Assembly (NCBI GenBank): GCA_035545855.1
Contig: DASZXK010000155.1
Location: 62,001-126,000, forward strand
Origin: DASZVB01 sp035545855
Lineage (GTDB): Bacteria; Myxococcota_A; Polyangia; Polyangiales; Polyangiaceae
Length of the DNA: 64,000 nucleotides
Direction: 5' to 3'
In this document: in pieces, positions 42,029 to 52,100 of the stretch
Position numbering within the stretch: the stretch's first letter is position 1
Layout: every line of letters starts with the position of its first letter
Notes under the pieces: generated by a model
The model's database searches: none
What the model saw: only the letters and a program-made list of their open reading frames with translations
What the model was told of the DNA's origin: nothing
Position numbers and translations under genes: made by a program

Positions 42029-42783
42029 GGCGTGCCTCCTCCTTGCTGCGCGCGCGTCTCGACGCGGCCGATGACGAGCGCGATCGTCACCTTGAACATG
42101 TAGTAGACGGCCCGGACCGCGTCGATCGACGAGCGACCTTCCAGGCGGGCCCGCATGACGATGGGGATCTCCCGGATCCGGCACCCGGCGCGCCGGAGCC
42201 GGACGAGCGAGTCCACCTCGGGGTAGTCGGAGGCGTATTCCGCCTCGAGGACGCGCGCCGCGCGCCCGTTCACGGCCCAGCACCCGGACGTCGGATCCGT
42301 GATGCGCTCTCCCGTGAGCACGCGGAGGAGGAACGAGAACCAGCGGGAACCGAGACGGCGTGTCCACGTCGAGCGAAAGCCGCCCTCGGCGAGGTAGCGC
42401 GACCCGAGCACGAAGTCCGCGTCCCCTTGCGCGAGCGCCGCGGAGAGCGCGCCGAGGAAGCTCGGGGCGTGCTGCCCGTCCCCGTCGAACCGCGCGATGA
42501 CCGCGTAGCCGCGCTCGACGCCCCACGCGATGCCGGCCTGGACCGTCGCGCCGATGCCGGAGTTGTACGGCAGGGTGAGGACGCGCGCGCCGGCGGCCCG
42601 CGCCGCGGCGCCGGTTCGATCCGTCGAACCGTCGTCCACGACGAGGACGTCGGGACGTTCCGCGAGCGCGAGGAGCTCCCGCACCACGCCGGGGACGTTC
42701 TTCTCCTCGTTCCAGGCGGGCACGACGGCGAGGACGCGGGCCCTCCGCGAAGACGACGCGCCGCTCTCCTCCGTGCCGGTCAT
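42025..42783 (-). CDS. Family 2 glycosyltransferase (polyprenyl-phosphate glycosyltransferase-like)
   Basis: 252 residues. 'VLAVVPAWNEEKNVPGVVRE', 'DVLVVDDGSTDRT', metal-binding 'RFDGDGQH', 'DADFVLGSRYL' and 'RITDPTSGCWAVNG' are the standard blocks of GT-A glycosyltransferases that load a sugar onto polyprenyl phosphate. No long TM segment, so it may depend on the coupled DUF2304 protein for membrane contact. It starts 4 bp after the queuosine-precursor transporter gene. Sugar donor unknown. Confidence 0.88.
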   Translation of the reverse strand: MTGTEESGASSSRRARVLAVVPAWNEEKNVPGVVRELLALAERPDVLVVDDGSTDRTGAAARAAGARVLTLPYNSGIGATVQAGIAWGVERGYAVIARFDGDGQHAPSFLGALSAALAQGDADFVLGSRYLAEGGFRSTWTRRLGSRWFSFLLRVLTGERITDPTSGCWAVNGRAARVLEAEYASDYPEVDSLVRLRRAGCRIREIPIVMRARLEGRSSIDAVRAVYYMFKVTIALVIGRVETRAQQGGGTP

Positions 42784-42787
42784 CGCG

Positions 42788-43456
42788 TCAGCCGCCCGTC
42801 GCCTCCGCGGCGCCGTTCCCGGCCCCGGCTCCTTCCAGGTATCTGAGGAAGACGCCCCGCCCGAGGTAGATGAGCGGCGTCATGAGGACGGCGATGCCCA
42901 CCTTCACGACGTAGCCGTTCCGGGCGACGGTGAGGATGAAGTCGAGCGATTTCCGTCCGGAAAGGAGGACGAAGTTCACGACGAGGGTGTCTATGGCCTG
43001 GGAAACGAGCGTGGAGCCCGTCGCCCGGAGCCAGAGGAACCGGTCTCCGGTGACCCGGAGGAAGATCTGGAAGATGGAGATGTCGATGAGCTGCCCGACG
43101 ACGTACGCGACGAGGGACGCGACGTAGAGGCGGGAGGACCATCCGAAGGAGTGCTGGAACGCCTCCTGGGACATCGGGGACTCGGGGCTCACCGGAAGCG
43201 CGATGGCGAGGTTGATGATCGTGAACACGAAGATCGCCATCCCGAGACCGAGGTAGGTGATCCGCTTGGCTCCCTCGGCCCCGTAGAACTCGTTCACGAT
43301 GTCCGTGAGCACGAACGTGAGGGGAAAGGGGATCATGCCGACGGACAGGTCCAGCCCGGCGACACGGAAGAATTTTCCGCCGATGAGGTCCCCCACGATG
43401 AGCGCGGAGACGAAGACTCCGGCGATCCAGAGGTACAGGCGCTGCTTCCGTTCCAT
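42788..43456 (-). CDS. Queuosine precursor transporter (YhhQ / VUT_1 family)
   Basis: 222 residues from ATG 43456; about six TM helices. 'KQRLYLWIAGVFVSALIVGD', 'IPFPLTFVLTDIVNEFYG', 'SRLYVASLVAYVVGQLIDIS' and 'IDTLVVNFVLLSG' match the VUT_1/YhhQ family that imports queuine, preQ0 or preQ1 for tRNA modification. First gene of a six-gene minus-strand operon. I looked for a preQ1 riboswitch in the 112-bp leader and saw no convincing one. Diverges from the 5'-nucleotidase gene. Confidence 0.88.
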   Translation of the reverse strand: MERKQRLYLWIAGVFVSALIVGDLIGGKFFRVAGLDLSVGMIPFPLTFVLTDIVNEFYGAEGAKRITYLGLGMAIFVFTIINLAIALPVSPESPMSQEAFQHSFGWSSRLYVASLVAYVVGQLIDISIFQIFLRVTGDRFLWLRATGSTLVSQAIDTLVVNFVLLSGRKSLDFILTVARNGYVVKVGIAVLMTPLIYLGRGVFLRYLEGAGAGNGAAEATGG

Positions 43457-43568
43457 CGGGGCCGGCGGAGCATACCGCGGCCCCGCCGCCCCCGGGCGAC
43501 AACTCCGCGTAAAGCCGCGCTTTGTCCCATTTGCGCCCTTCGACGCGGCCTCGTAAGGTTCGGGGCCG

Positions 43569-45263
43569 ATGCGCGTCAAACTCCTCGTCGCGGCCGTCCT
43601 TCTCGGCGCCTGCGCGTCGAACGGCGGAAAGAAGGAAGCGGAGGCTCCGCCGCGCGCCATCGTGCTGTCGGTCGTCGCCACGAACGACGTCCACGGGCAG
43701 CTCGAGCGTCTCCCGTACATGGACGGCTTCGTGGAGAACCTGCGCCGGGCCCGAGCGAACGGCGGCGGCGTGCTCCTCGTGGACGGGGGCGACGCGTTCC
43801 AGGGCACCGTGGAGTCGAACCAGAACGAGGGGCACGCCATCATGCAGGCGTACGGCGAGATGGGCTACGCCGCGATGACCCTCGGCAACCACGAGTTCGA
43901 CTACGGCCCCGTCGGAGAGAAGTCCGTCGCGACGGCGCCCGGCGAGGATCCGCAAGGGGCGCTCCGCGCACGCATCGAGGAAGCGCGGTTCCCGGTGCTC
44001 GTCGCGAACCTCGCGACGACCGCGGACGGCCCTCCGCCGTGGAAGCATCTCTCGGCGTCCACGGAGACCCTCGTCGCGGGCGTCCGGGTCGGGATCGTCG
44101 GCCTGCTCACGAAGGACGCGCCGGACGTCATCAAGCGGACGGCCTTCACGGGGCTCCGCGTGCTCCCGCTCGCGGACGCGGCGATCCGGGAGGCGCGCAG
44201 TCTGCGGGCGAAGGGCGCGGAGGTCGTCGTCCTCGTCGCACACGCCGGCGGCGAATGCCGGAGCTTCCAGGATCCGAAGGATCTCTCGTCTTGCGACGGA
44301 AACAGCGAGATCTTCGAGCTCGCGCGCGCGATGCCGCCGGGCCTCGTGGACGCCATCATCGGCGGGCACCGGAACGCGAACGTGGCGCACGTCGTGAACG
44401 GCGTGCCGGTGGCGCACGCGGCGTCGCACCTCGTCGCCTTCTCGCGCATCGACCTCACGCTCGATCCGGCGTCCCACAGGGTGACTCACGCGGAGGTCTT
44501 CCCGCCCCATCCGGTCTGCACGGTCCCGGTCGAGACGGGTTGCCGCCCCGGAACGTACGAAGGCGCGGACGTGGTCCCCGACCCGACGACCCGCGCCGCG
44601 GTCGAACCGGCGCTCGCCGCGGCGCGAGAGACGAAGGAGCGCCCCGTCGGCGCGCGCGTGGCCGAGGCGTTCCCCGTGGACCGCACGCACGAGATGGCCC
44701 TCGGGAACCTCTTCGCGGACCTCATGCGAGAAGCCGCGCCGGACGCGAATGCCGCATTCGGAAACGCCGGGAGCGTGAGAGACGTGCTGCCCGAGGGGGA
44801 CCTCACCTACGGGCGTCTCCTCCACGTGATGCCCTTCGACAACCAGCTCGCGCGGCTCCGCATCACCGGCAAGAAGCTCCGGGACCTCGTGCGCGCGAAC
44901 GTCGCGCAAGGAGACCACGGGCTCCTCTCCCTCTCCGGAATCCGGGTCGAAGGGACGTGCGCGAACGGCGCCCTGGACATCGTGATGAAGCATCCCGACG
45001 GCGCGGCCATCCGTGACGACGAATCTCTCGTCGTGGTCACGAACGACTTCCTCGCCCTCGGGGGGGACGGCCTCGCGAAGCAGGCGGGCATCACGGACGA
45101 GGACGTCGAGATAGACTCCGGCCACACCGTGTTCCGCGCCCTCGTGGAGGGGCTCGCGAAGCGAGGCACCGTCTCCCCGGCGGATCCGGCGCTGCTCGAT
45201 CCCAAGCACCCGCGCGTGAAGCTCCCCGGAGAGCTCCCCGTCACGTGCGCCGGAAAGCCCTGA
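43569..45263 (+). CDS. 5'-nucleotidase / UshA-type metallophosphatase lipoprotein
   Basis: 564 residues. Lipoprotein signal (MRVKLLVAAVLLGAC). N-terminal metallophosphatase with the dinuclear-metal motifs TNDVHG, VDGGDAFQGT, LGNHEFDYG, VLVAHAGG and IIGGHRNANV, then the C-terminal 5_nucleotid_C domain (NLFADLMREAAPDANAAFGN, LLHVMPFDNQL, VTNDFLALGGDG). It dephosphorylates extracellular nucleotides or related phosphoesters. Anchored outside the inner membrane. Probably monocistronic; it ends 12 bp from a convergent gene. Confidence 0.92.
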   Translation: MRVKLLVAAVLLGACASNGGKKEAEAPPRAIVLSVVATNDVHGQLERLPYMDGFVENLRRARANGGGVLLVDGGDAFQGTVESNQNEGHAIMQAYGEMGYAAMTLGNHEFDYGPVGEKSVATAPGEDPQGALRARIEEARFPVLVANLATTADGPPPWKHLSASTETLVAGVRVGIVGLLTKDAPDVIKRTAFTGLRVLPLADAAIREARSLRAKGAEVVVLVAHAGGECRSFQDPKDLSSCDGNSEIFELARAMPPGLVDAIIGGHRNANVAHVVNGVPVAHAASHLVAFSRIDLTLDPASHRVTHAEVFPPHPVCTVPVETGCRPGTYEGADVVPDPTTRAAVEPALAAARETKERPVGARVAEAFPVDRTHEMALGNLFADLMREAAPDANAAFGNAGSVRDVLPEGDLTYGRLLHVMPFDNQLARLRITGKKLRDLVRANVAQGDHGLLSLSGIRVEGTCANGALDIVMKHPDGAAIRDDESLVVVTNDFLALGGDGLAKQAGITDEDVEIDSGHTVFRALVEGLAKRGTVSPADPALLDPKHPRVKLPGELPVTCAGKP

Positions 45264-45275
45264 GCGAAAGCCGGC

Positions 45276-46715
45276 TCACCGGGTCGTGAACGTCCAGTCG
45301 AGGGCGAGCGCGCCGCCGGTGTACGTGCCGGAGATCTGGACGCGGTACGTCGTCCCGGCGGAAAGCGCGGTGTTCGTGTAGAGCACGACGTCGTCCTTCA
45401 GGAAGCTCGAGTCCGCGGAAGTGAGGAACTGGTGGGCGATCGGCGTCGAGTCTCCGTTCACCGTGATCACGTGGCTCGAGACGACGATGCTCTTCGCGTA
45501 CACGGTGATGGGCGACCCGCTCGGCCACCCGCCGGGCGGCGCGGGCGGCGTCGGGCCCTCCCGCGAGCCGTCGAAGGAGACGGGCACGCCCGTCTGACCG
45601 TCGTACGGATAGACGACGACCGTCCCGTTCGGCATCGGCGTCCCGCGGCCGAAGTCCATGGTGTCGCACTTGGTGGCCGCGCCGTAGCCGAAGTCCCGGA
45701 TCCACGGGTTCAGGATCGGAAGCCGATGCCAGACGGAGTTCACCCACTGGGGGATGGCCTTCGAGGGATCGTTCTGGAACGCCATCACCTCGAACGCGGG
45801 AGAACCGGTGTAGCCGGCGTCCGTCATGCGCGTGCCGAAGCTCGCCGCGACGAACTGGGCGCACCCGGACACCTCCGTGTGCGGATCGGCGATGCACGTC
45901 CCGGTGTTCGCCGCGTAGTACTGGCAGTGGAGGGTGCTCGACGTGTTCGCTGCCGGGACCATCGTCGCGCAGCCCGCGCCGGACGCTAGGCGGAGATCGT
46001 TCACGATCTGGAGCGCCGTCGTCTGACCCGCCGTCGCGCCACCCGGAGCCCCCGGGCAACCGCCGGTACCCGCGCCGCCGCTGCCGACCGCGCCGCCGCT
46101 GCCGACCGCGCCACCGTTTCCGACCGCGCCGCCGTTTCCGACCGCGCCGCCGTTGCCGACCGCGCCGCCAGTGCTCGCGCCGCCACTGCCGATCGCGCCG
46201 CCACTGCTGACAGCGCCGCCGTCGCCGACCGCACCGCCACTGCTGGCGCCGCCGCTGCTGGCACCGCCGTTTCCGACCGCGCCGCCGCTGCTGGCACCGC
46301 CGTTTCCGACCGCGCCGCCGCTGCTGGCACCGCCATTGCCGACCGCGCCGCCGCTGCTGGCACCGCCATTGCCGACCGCGCCGCCGTTCGCCGCGCCACC
46401 GTCACTGCCGAGCGCGCCGCCCGAGCCGGTGTCGCCGCCGGCTTCGAGGGTGCCGGAATCCGGGGACGCGCCTCCGTTCCCCTCTCCGGCAGCGCCGGCG
46501 GCGCCGGAACCGCCACCCGACGGCGCCGAGCCGCCCGAGCCGCCGAGCGCCCCGCCGTTGCCCGGCGCACCGCCCGAGCCGCTTCCGAAGCCGGCGCTGC
46601 CTCCGGTGCCGGTGATCGGATGCGAGTCCGGATCCGCTCCGCCGATGCTTCCGCTGCACGCGGCGACGGCGAGTGCGGCGCCACCGAGGACGATGAGACG
46701 AGCCCCGTTCGCCAT
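45276..46715 (-). CDS. CAP/SCP-domain lipoprotein with long GGA-rich repeat linker
   Basis: 479 residues from ATG 46715. Signal and lipobox (VLGGAALAVAAC20), then a linker of ~210 residues built from GGAVGNGGASS-type repeats, then a CAP-like domain (~235-350: 'ALQIVNDLRLASGAGC', 'HTEVSGCAQFVAASFGTRMT', 'SVWHRLPILNPWIRDFGYG') with His residues placed as in CAP proteins. A C-terminal Ig-like region follows (SGTTYRVQISGTYTGGALAL). Bacterial CAP proteins are secreted; activity is unclear. The linker is encoded by tandem DNA repeats, so its length may vary between strains. Confidence 0.82.
   Translation of the reverse strand: MANGARLIVLGGAALAVAACSGSIGGADPDSHPITGTGGSAGFGSGSGGAPGNGGALGGSGGSAPSGGGSGAAGAAGEGNGGASPDSGTLEAGGDTGSGGALGSDGGAANGGAVGNGGASSGGAVGNGGASSGGAVGNGGASSGGAVGNGGASSGGASSGGAVGDGGAVSSGGAIGSGGASTGGAVGNGGAVGNGGAVGNGGAVGSGGAVGSGGAGTGGCPGAPGGATAGQTTALQIVNDLRLASGAGCATMVPAANTSSTLHCQYYAANTGTCIADPHTEVSGCAQFVAASFGTRMTDAGYTGSPAFEVMAFQNDPSKAIPQWVNSVWHRLPILNPWIRDFGYGAATKCDTMDFGRGTPMPNGTVVVYPYDGQTGVPVSFDGSREGPTPPAPPGGWPSGSPITVYAKSIVVSSHVITVNGDSTPIAHQFLTSADSSFLKDDVVLYTNTALSAGTTYRVQISGTYTGGALALDWTFTTR
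46080..46390. repeat. In-frame tandem repeat encoding the GGAVGNGGASS linker
   Basis: Units of 15 and 33 bp based on CCGCCG(C/T)T(G/T)CCGACCGCG and GCTGCTGGCACCGCC repeat through this stretch. The best-conserved part (46,250-46,390) has a 33-bp period (11 codons), with copies differing by one or two bases (CCGTTTCCG versus CCATTGCCG). Confidence 0.8.
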
Positions 46716-46811
46716 CCGGATTTCATAACACGGTCCGGACGCTCCCGCGGACCGCGGACGGTCCTCGCCCGCGTAGCAGCGCCCCCGAGTCGGTGGTAGG
46801 AGCGCGGCGCC

Positions 46812-48167
46812 ATGAGCCGCATCTATCGCTCGCTTCCGCCGAAGGGTACTCGTCTCGGGATCGCGTTTTCCGGTGGCCTGGACACGCGTTGCGCCGTCGC
46901 CTGGCTCTCGCGTCAGGGCATGAACGTGTGCGCTTACACCGCGGACCTCGCACAGCCGGACGAGAAAGATCCGGCGGCAATCCCTCCCGTCGCGAAGACG
47001 CACGGCGCGGTCCTCGCGCGACTCGTGGACTGCCGGGAGGCGCTCGCGCGCGAAGGGATCGTCGCCATCCAGTGCGGCGCGTTCCACCTCTCGACGGGGG
47101 GCAAGAAGTACTTCAACACGACGCCGCTCGGACGCGCCGTGACCGCGACGTCCATCATCCGAGCGATGCGCGAGGACGACGTGCACGTCTTCGGGGACGG
47201 CAGCACCCACAAGGGGAACGACATCCAGCGGTTCTACCGGTACGGAATCCTCACGAACCCGGCCCTCAAGATCTACAAACCCTGGCTCGACCAGGCGTTC
47301 GTGGACGCGTTCGGCGGCCGGAAAGAGATGAGCGAGTACCTGGAGAGCGTGGGCCTCCCGTACACGATGTCCAAGGAGAAGGCGTACAGCACGGACGCGA
47401 ACGTGCTCGGCGCGACGCACGAGGCGAAGGACCTCGAGCACCTGGACAAGGGCCTTCACATCGTCGACCCCATCATGGGCGTCGCGCACTGGAAGAAGGA
47501 CGTCCCCGTGGACGCCGAGACGGTCACGGTGGAGTTCGAACGCGGCGTCCCCCGCGCCATCAACGGCCGCCGCTTCGAGACGCTGATAGACGTCGTGCTC
47601 GAGGCGAACCGCATCGGCGGCCGCCACGGGCTCGGCATGAGCGACCAGATCGAGAACCGCGTCATCGACGCGAAGAGCCGCGGCATCTACGAAGCGCCCG
47701 GCATGGCGCTGCTTCACGTCGTGTACGAGCGGCTCCTCAGCGCGATCCACAACGAAAATACGCTCGACCTCTACGCGACGCTCGGCCGGAAGCTCGGGCG
47801 CGTGCTCTACGAAGGCAAGTGGTTCGACGCGGAAGCGATGCTCCTGAAGGACGCGCTCACGCGCTGGCTCTCGCCGAACGTCACGGGCTCGGTCTCGCTC
47901 GAACTGCGTCGTGGGGACGACTACTCCATCCTCCGCACGGACGCCGACTACATGGCGTACGCGCCCGAGAAGCTCTCGATGGAGCGCGTGGAAGAGCCCG
48001 CGTTCTCCCCGGCAGACCGGATCGGCGCGCTCGAGATGCAGAACCTCTCCATCGGGGACAACCGGGAGTTCCTCCTCCACCACCTGGAAGCCGTCCAGCG
48101 CCTCGGCCCGGGGGGAAGCCCGCTCCCGGAATTGCTCCTCTCCCCCGAGAAGAAGACGACGTCCTGA
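46812..48167 (+). CDS. argG: Argininosuccinate synthase
   Basis: 451 residues, the long E. coli-type form. It joins citrulline and aspartate with ATP to argininosuccinate in arginine synthesis. P-loop 'IAFSGGLDTRCAVAWL', then 'YTADLAQPDEKD', 'FGDGSTHKGNDIQRFYRYG', 'PWLDQAFVDAFGGRKEM', 'YSTDANVLGATHEAKDLEHL' are all diagnostic. AGGAG lies about 10 nt before the ATG. Single gene; it converges on a LysR regulator (10 bp). No other arginine gene is in the window. Confidence 0.95.
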   Translation: MSRIYRSLPPKGTRLGIAFSGGLDTRCAVAWLSRQGMNVCAYTADLAQPDEKDPAAIPPVAKTHGAVLARLVDCREALAREGIVAIQCGAFHLSTGGKKYFNTTPLGRAVTATSIIRAMREDDVHVFGDGSTHKGNDIQRFYRYGILTNPALKIYKPWLDQAFVDAFGGRKEMSEYLESVGLPYTMSKEKAYSTDANVLGATHEAKDLEHLDKGLHIVDPIMGVAHWKKDVPVDAETVTVEFERGVPRAINGRRFETLIDVVLEANRIGGRHGLGMSDQIENRVIDAKSRGIYEAPGMALLHVVYERLLSAIHNENTLDLYATLGRKLGRVLYEGKWFDAEAMLLKDALTRWLSPNVTGSVSLELRRGDDYSILRTDADYMAYAPEKLSMERVEEPAFSPADRIGALEMQNLSIGDNREFLLHHLEAVQRLGPGGSPLPELLLSPEKKTTS

Positions 48168-48177
48168 GGGCGTGAGC

Positions 48178-49125
48178 TCAAGGGCCCATCGGTCGCTCGG
48201 AGAGGACGGACCGGAGGATCTCCGCGAACGCTTCCGCCGCCCGGGCCGGACGCGACACTCGCGGGGTGAGGAGCGCGATGCGCCGCGCGCGGTCCACTGG
48301 CGAGAGCGGCCTCGCGACCAGGGAGCCGTCACTCACTTCTCGGTCCACGGCGACCGTCGGCACGACGGACACGCCGAACCCGAGCGTGACGAGCTTCTTC
48401 AGGACTTCGACGCTGCTCATCTCCATCGTGACCCGGGGGCGCACGGACGCGCGCTCGAACGCGAGGTCCAAGAATCTACGGCTCCCCGTCGTTCTATCCA
48501 GGAGGAGCAGCGGCACGCCTTCGAGATCGCGCACGTGGACCTTCTGCTTCCGCGAGAGCTCGTGACCGGGGGGCAGGATGACGGACTCGGAATAGCGAGC
48601 GAGCGGCTCGACGCGGAGGCGCTCCTCGATGGGACGCCCGCGCGACTCGAGCCCGTCCGGCAGCGGCAGCGCGACGACCCCGACGTCCACGCCGAGCTCG
48701 CTCACGAGGAGCGCCGTCGCGGGCGACGGGCGGTTGTCGAGCCGGAGCTCGATGCCGGGGTGACGCTCGCGAAAGGCGGCGAGCACGGGCGGGAGCACGT
48801 GGCAGGCGAGCGTGTCGCTCGTGCCGATGTCGAGGCGGCCGGTGTCCGCCGCGCCGAGTGCCGCGAGGCGCTCTCTCGCGCGCGCCATGTCCGCGAGGAT
48901 CCGCTCCGCGTCTTCGAGGAGAGCGAGGCCCGCCTGGGTCGGCCGGGTCGCGCGACCGTCCCGGACGAAGAGCCGCTGGCCGAGCTCCTCCTCGAGGTGC
49001 AGCACCGCCTGGCTCACCGCCGACTGGGTCTTCCCGAGGACCTTCGCGGCCCTGGAGAAGCCTTTTTCCCGGGCGACCGTCACGAAGGCGAGGAGCCGGT
49101 CGCTCGCGATGGGCATCTGCATCAC
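48178..49125 (-). CDS. LysR-family transcriptional regulator
   Basis: 315 residues from GTG 49125 (ATG at 49122 or 49116 also possible). N-terminal winged HTH: 'LLAFVTVAREKGFSRAAKVL', 'GKTQSAVSQAVLHLEEELGQ', 'RLFVRDGRATRPTQAGLALL'; then a periplasmic-binding-like effector domain (LDIGTSDTLACHVLPPVLAA). Divergent from purL with an ATAG-N8-CTAT element between the starts, which suggests autoregulation and possibly control of purL. Effector unknown. Confidence 0.9.
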   Translation of the reverse strand: MMQMPIASDRLLAFVTVAREKGFSRAAKVLGKTQSAVSQAVLHLEEELGQRLFVRDGRATRPTQAGLALLEDAERILADMARARERLAALGAADTGRLDIGTSDTLACHVLPPVLAAFRERHPGIELRLDNRPSPATALLVSELGVDVGVVALPLPDGLESRGRPIEERLRVEPLARYSESVILPPGHELSRKQKVHVRDLEGVPLLLLDRTTGSRRFLDLAFERASVRPRVTMEMSSVEVLKKLVTLGFGVSVVPTVAVDREVSDGSLVARPLSPVDRARRIALLTPRVSRPARAAEAFAEILRSVLSERPMGP

Positions 49126-49131
49126 TAATGG

Positions 49132-49147
49132 ATAGTATCAAATCTAT
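49132..49147. promoter_or_regulatory. Candidate LysR binding site ATAG-N8-CTAT
   Basis: The interrupted palindrome ATAG-TATCAAAT-CTAT lies 7 bp upstream of the lysR start and ~45 bp upstream of the purL ATG. It is the most AT-rich spot of the region. The form resembles LysR half-sites (AT-rich dyad of ~15 bp). Confidence 0.55.
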
Positions 49148-49192
49148 TCGCTTGTGAGATTCCACCCGAGGGCGCACGGATCGGCGAGGCCC

Positions 49193-52100
49193 ATGCTGAT
49201 CCTGCCCGGCTCCCCCGCCCTCTCCGCCGCCCGCCTCGAGAAACGCCTCGCCCGCGTTCGCGCCGGCAACGGCGGTGTCTCGGCCCTCGCCGCTCGCTTC
49301 GTCCACTTCGCGGACGTGGAGCGACCGCTCACCGACGCCGAGAGTCGCATTCTGGAGGCGCTCCTCACGTACGGCCCTCGCCTTCCCCCGTCCGCGGCCC
49401 TCACCGGCCGCACGCTGCTCGTCGTTCCCCGCCTCGGCACCCTCTCTCCGTGGTCGACCAAGGCGACGGACATCGCGCACACGTGCGGCCTCTCCGTCGT
49501 GAAACGCCTGGAGCGGGGCGTCGAGTACACGGTCGCCGGGAGCGTCGGGGACGAGCGCGCGCTCCGCCGCGCCCTCTCGGATCGCATGACGGAGTCCGTG
49601 CTCGGGAGCCTCCCGGAAGCGAGCGCGCTCTTCCGCCGGGAGGAGCCGAAGCCCCTCCGCACCGTGGACGTCCAGACGGGCGGGCGCGCCGCGCTCGAGC
49701 GAGCGAACGGCGAGATGGGGCTCGCGCTCTCCCCCGACGAGATCGACTACCTCGTCGACGCGTTCCGCTCGCTCGGACGGAACCCGAACGACGTCGAGCT
49801 CATGATGTTCGCGCAGGCGAACAGCGAGCACTGCCGGCACAAGATCTTCAACGCCGACTTCGTCGTGGACGGCGCGGCGAAGCCATCGTCCCTGTTCGCG
49901 ATGATCCGGAAGACGACGGCCGCGAGCCCCGGCGGCGTGCTGTCCGCCTACAAGGACAACGCCGCCGTGATGGAGGGACCGACCGCGACGCGGTTCTTCC
50001 CGGATCCGGAGACGCATCTCTACGCGCCGCACGCGGAGCCCGTTCACGTGCTCATGAAGGTGGAGACGCATAATCACCCGACCGCGATCTCCCCGCACGC
50101 CGGCGCGTCCACGGGAGCCGGCGGCGAGATCCGGGACGAAGGGGCGACGGGCCGCGGCGCGAAGCCGAAGGCCGGCCTCACGGGCTTTTCCGTCTCGAAC
50201 CTGAACCTGCCCGGACTGCCGCGCCCCTGGGAAGACCCGACCTTCGGAAAGCCGGAACGCATCGCGTCCGCCCTGGACATCATGCTCGAGGGGCCCATCG
50301 GCGGCGCCGCATTCAACAACGAGTTCGGCCGCCCGAACCTCGCCGGCTACTTCCGCACGTTCGAGCTCGAGACCGACGGCCCCGCGGGGCGGGAGGTGCG
50401 CGGATATCACAAGCCGATCATGCTCGCGGGCGGGCTCGGAAACGTCCGCACCGAGCACGTGAAGAAGGGGACGATCCCCGAGGGCGCGCCCATCGTCGTC
50501 CTCGGCGGCCCCGCGATGCTCATCGGGCTCGGCGGCGGCGCGGCGTCGTCGATGGCTTCGGGCGCGTCCCACGAGGATCTCGATTTCGCCTCCGTGCAGC
50601 GGGACAACGCCGAGATTCAGCGTCGCTGTCAGGAGGTCATCGACGCTTGCTGGGCGCTCGGAGAGCAGAACCCCATCGTCTCGATACACGACGTCGGCGC
50701 GGGCGGCCTCTCGAACGCCCTCCCCGAGCTCGTGAACGACTCCGGCCGCGGCGCGCGCTTCGAGCTCCGGAGCGTCCCGAACGACGAGCCCGGCATGACG
50801 CCGCTCGAGATCTGGTGCAACGAGGCGCAGGAGCGGTACGTCCTCGCACTGTCGGAAACGGGGCTCGCGCGCTTCGAGGCGTTCTGTGCCCGCGAGCGGT
50901 GTCCGTATGCGGTGGTGGGCCGCGCGACGGCCGAGGGGCGCCTCGTGGTGTCGGACGAGCATTTCCAGAACTCGCCGATCGACATGCCGCTCTCGGTGCT
51001 CCTCGGGAAGCCGCCGAAGATGCGGCGCGTGGCGGAGCACGGCGCCTTCACGCCGAGGCCGTTCGACCCGGCGGGGATGGACGTCCACGAAGCGACGCTC
51101 CGCGTGCTCCGGCTGCCGACCGTCGCGGACAAGACGTTCCTCGTCACGATCGGCGACCGGAGCGTCACGGGCCTCGTCTCGCGCGATCAGATGGTCGGGC
51201 CGTTCCAGGTCCCCGTCGCGGACGCGGCGGTGACGCTCTCGTCGCACGACGGCTTCACCGGCGAAGCCATGGCGATCGGCGAGCGGGCGCCCGTCGCGCT
51301 CCTCGACGCGGCGGCCTCGGCGCGGATGGCCGTCGGCGAGGCCGTCACGAACCTCGCGAGCGCGCCCATCGAGCGCCTTTCCGACGTGAAGCTCTCGGCG
51401 AACTGGATGGCCGCAGCAGGCCACCCCGGCGAAGACGCTCGTCTGTACGACGCCGTCCGCGCCGTCGGCGAGGAGCTCTGCCCCGCCCTCGGCATCGCGA
51501 TCCCCGTCGGCAAGGACTCCATGTCCATGAAGACGGTCTGGGAAGAGGACGGCCGGAAACGGACCGTCACGGCGCCCCTCTCGCTCGTCGTCTCCGCGTT
51601 CGCCCCCGTGACGGACGCGCGTCGCACGCTGACCCCCGAGCTTCGCCGCGACGTCGGGGACACGGAGCTTCTCTACGTCGATCTCGGACGCGGGAAGAAC
51701 CGCCTGGGGGCATCCGCGCTCGCGCAGGTGCACGGGGAAGTCGGCGCTCACCCGCCGGACGTCGACGACCCGGCCCTGCTCCAGGCGTTCTTCGGCGCCG
51801 TGCAGGAGCTCTCGGCGCGCGGTCTCGCGCTCGCCTATCACGACCGCTCGGACGGCGGCCTGATGGTGACCCTGCTCGAGATGGCGTTCGCCGGCGGCAC
51901 GGGGCTCTCGATCGAGCTCTCCGTCGTGCGGGGGGATCCGGTGAGCGTCCTCTTCTCGGAGGAGCTCGGCGCCGTGATCCAGGTGCGGAGCGCCGACGTC
52001 GACCGCGCCGTCGGCATCTTCGCGAAGGCCGGGCTCGGGGACGTCGTGCACGCCATCGGCGCCCCCACGCGAGGCCACCGCGTCGTGATCCGCAAGGAAG

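Noticed and set aside
43457..43568. preQ1 riboswitch upstream of the queuosine-precursor transporter
   Set aside because: I looked for the preQ1-I stem and A-rich tail in the 112-bp leader and found neither.
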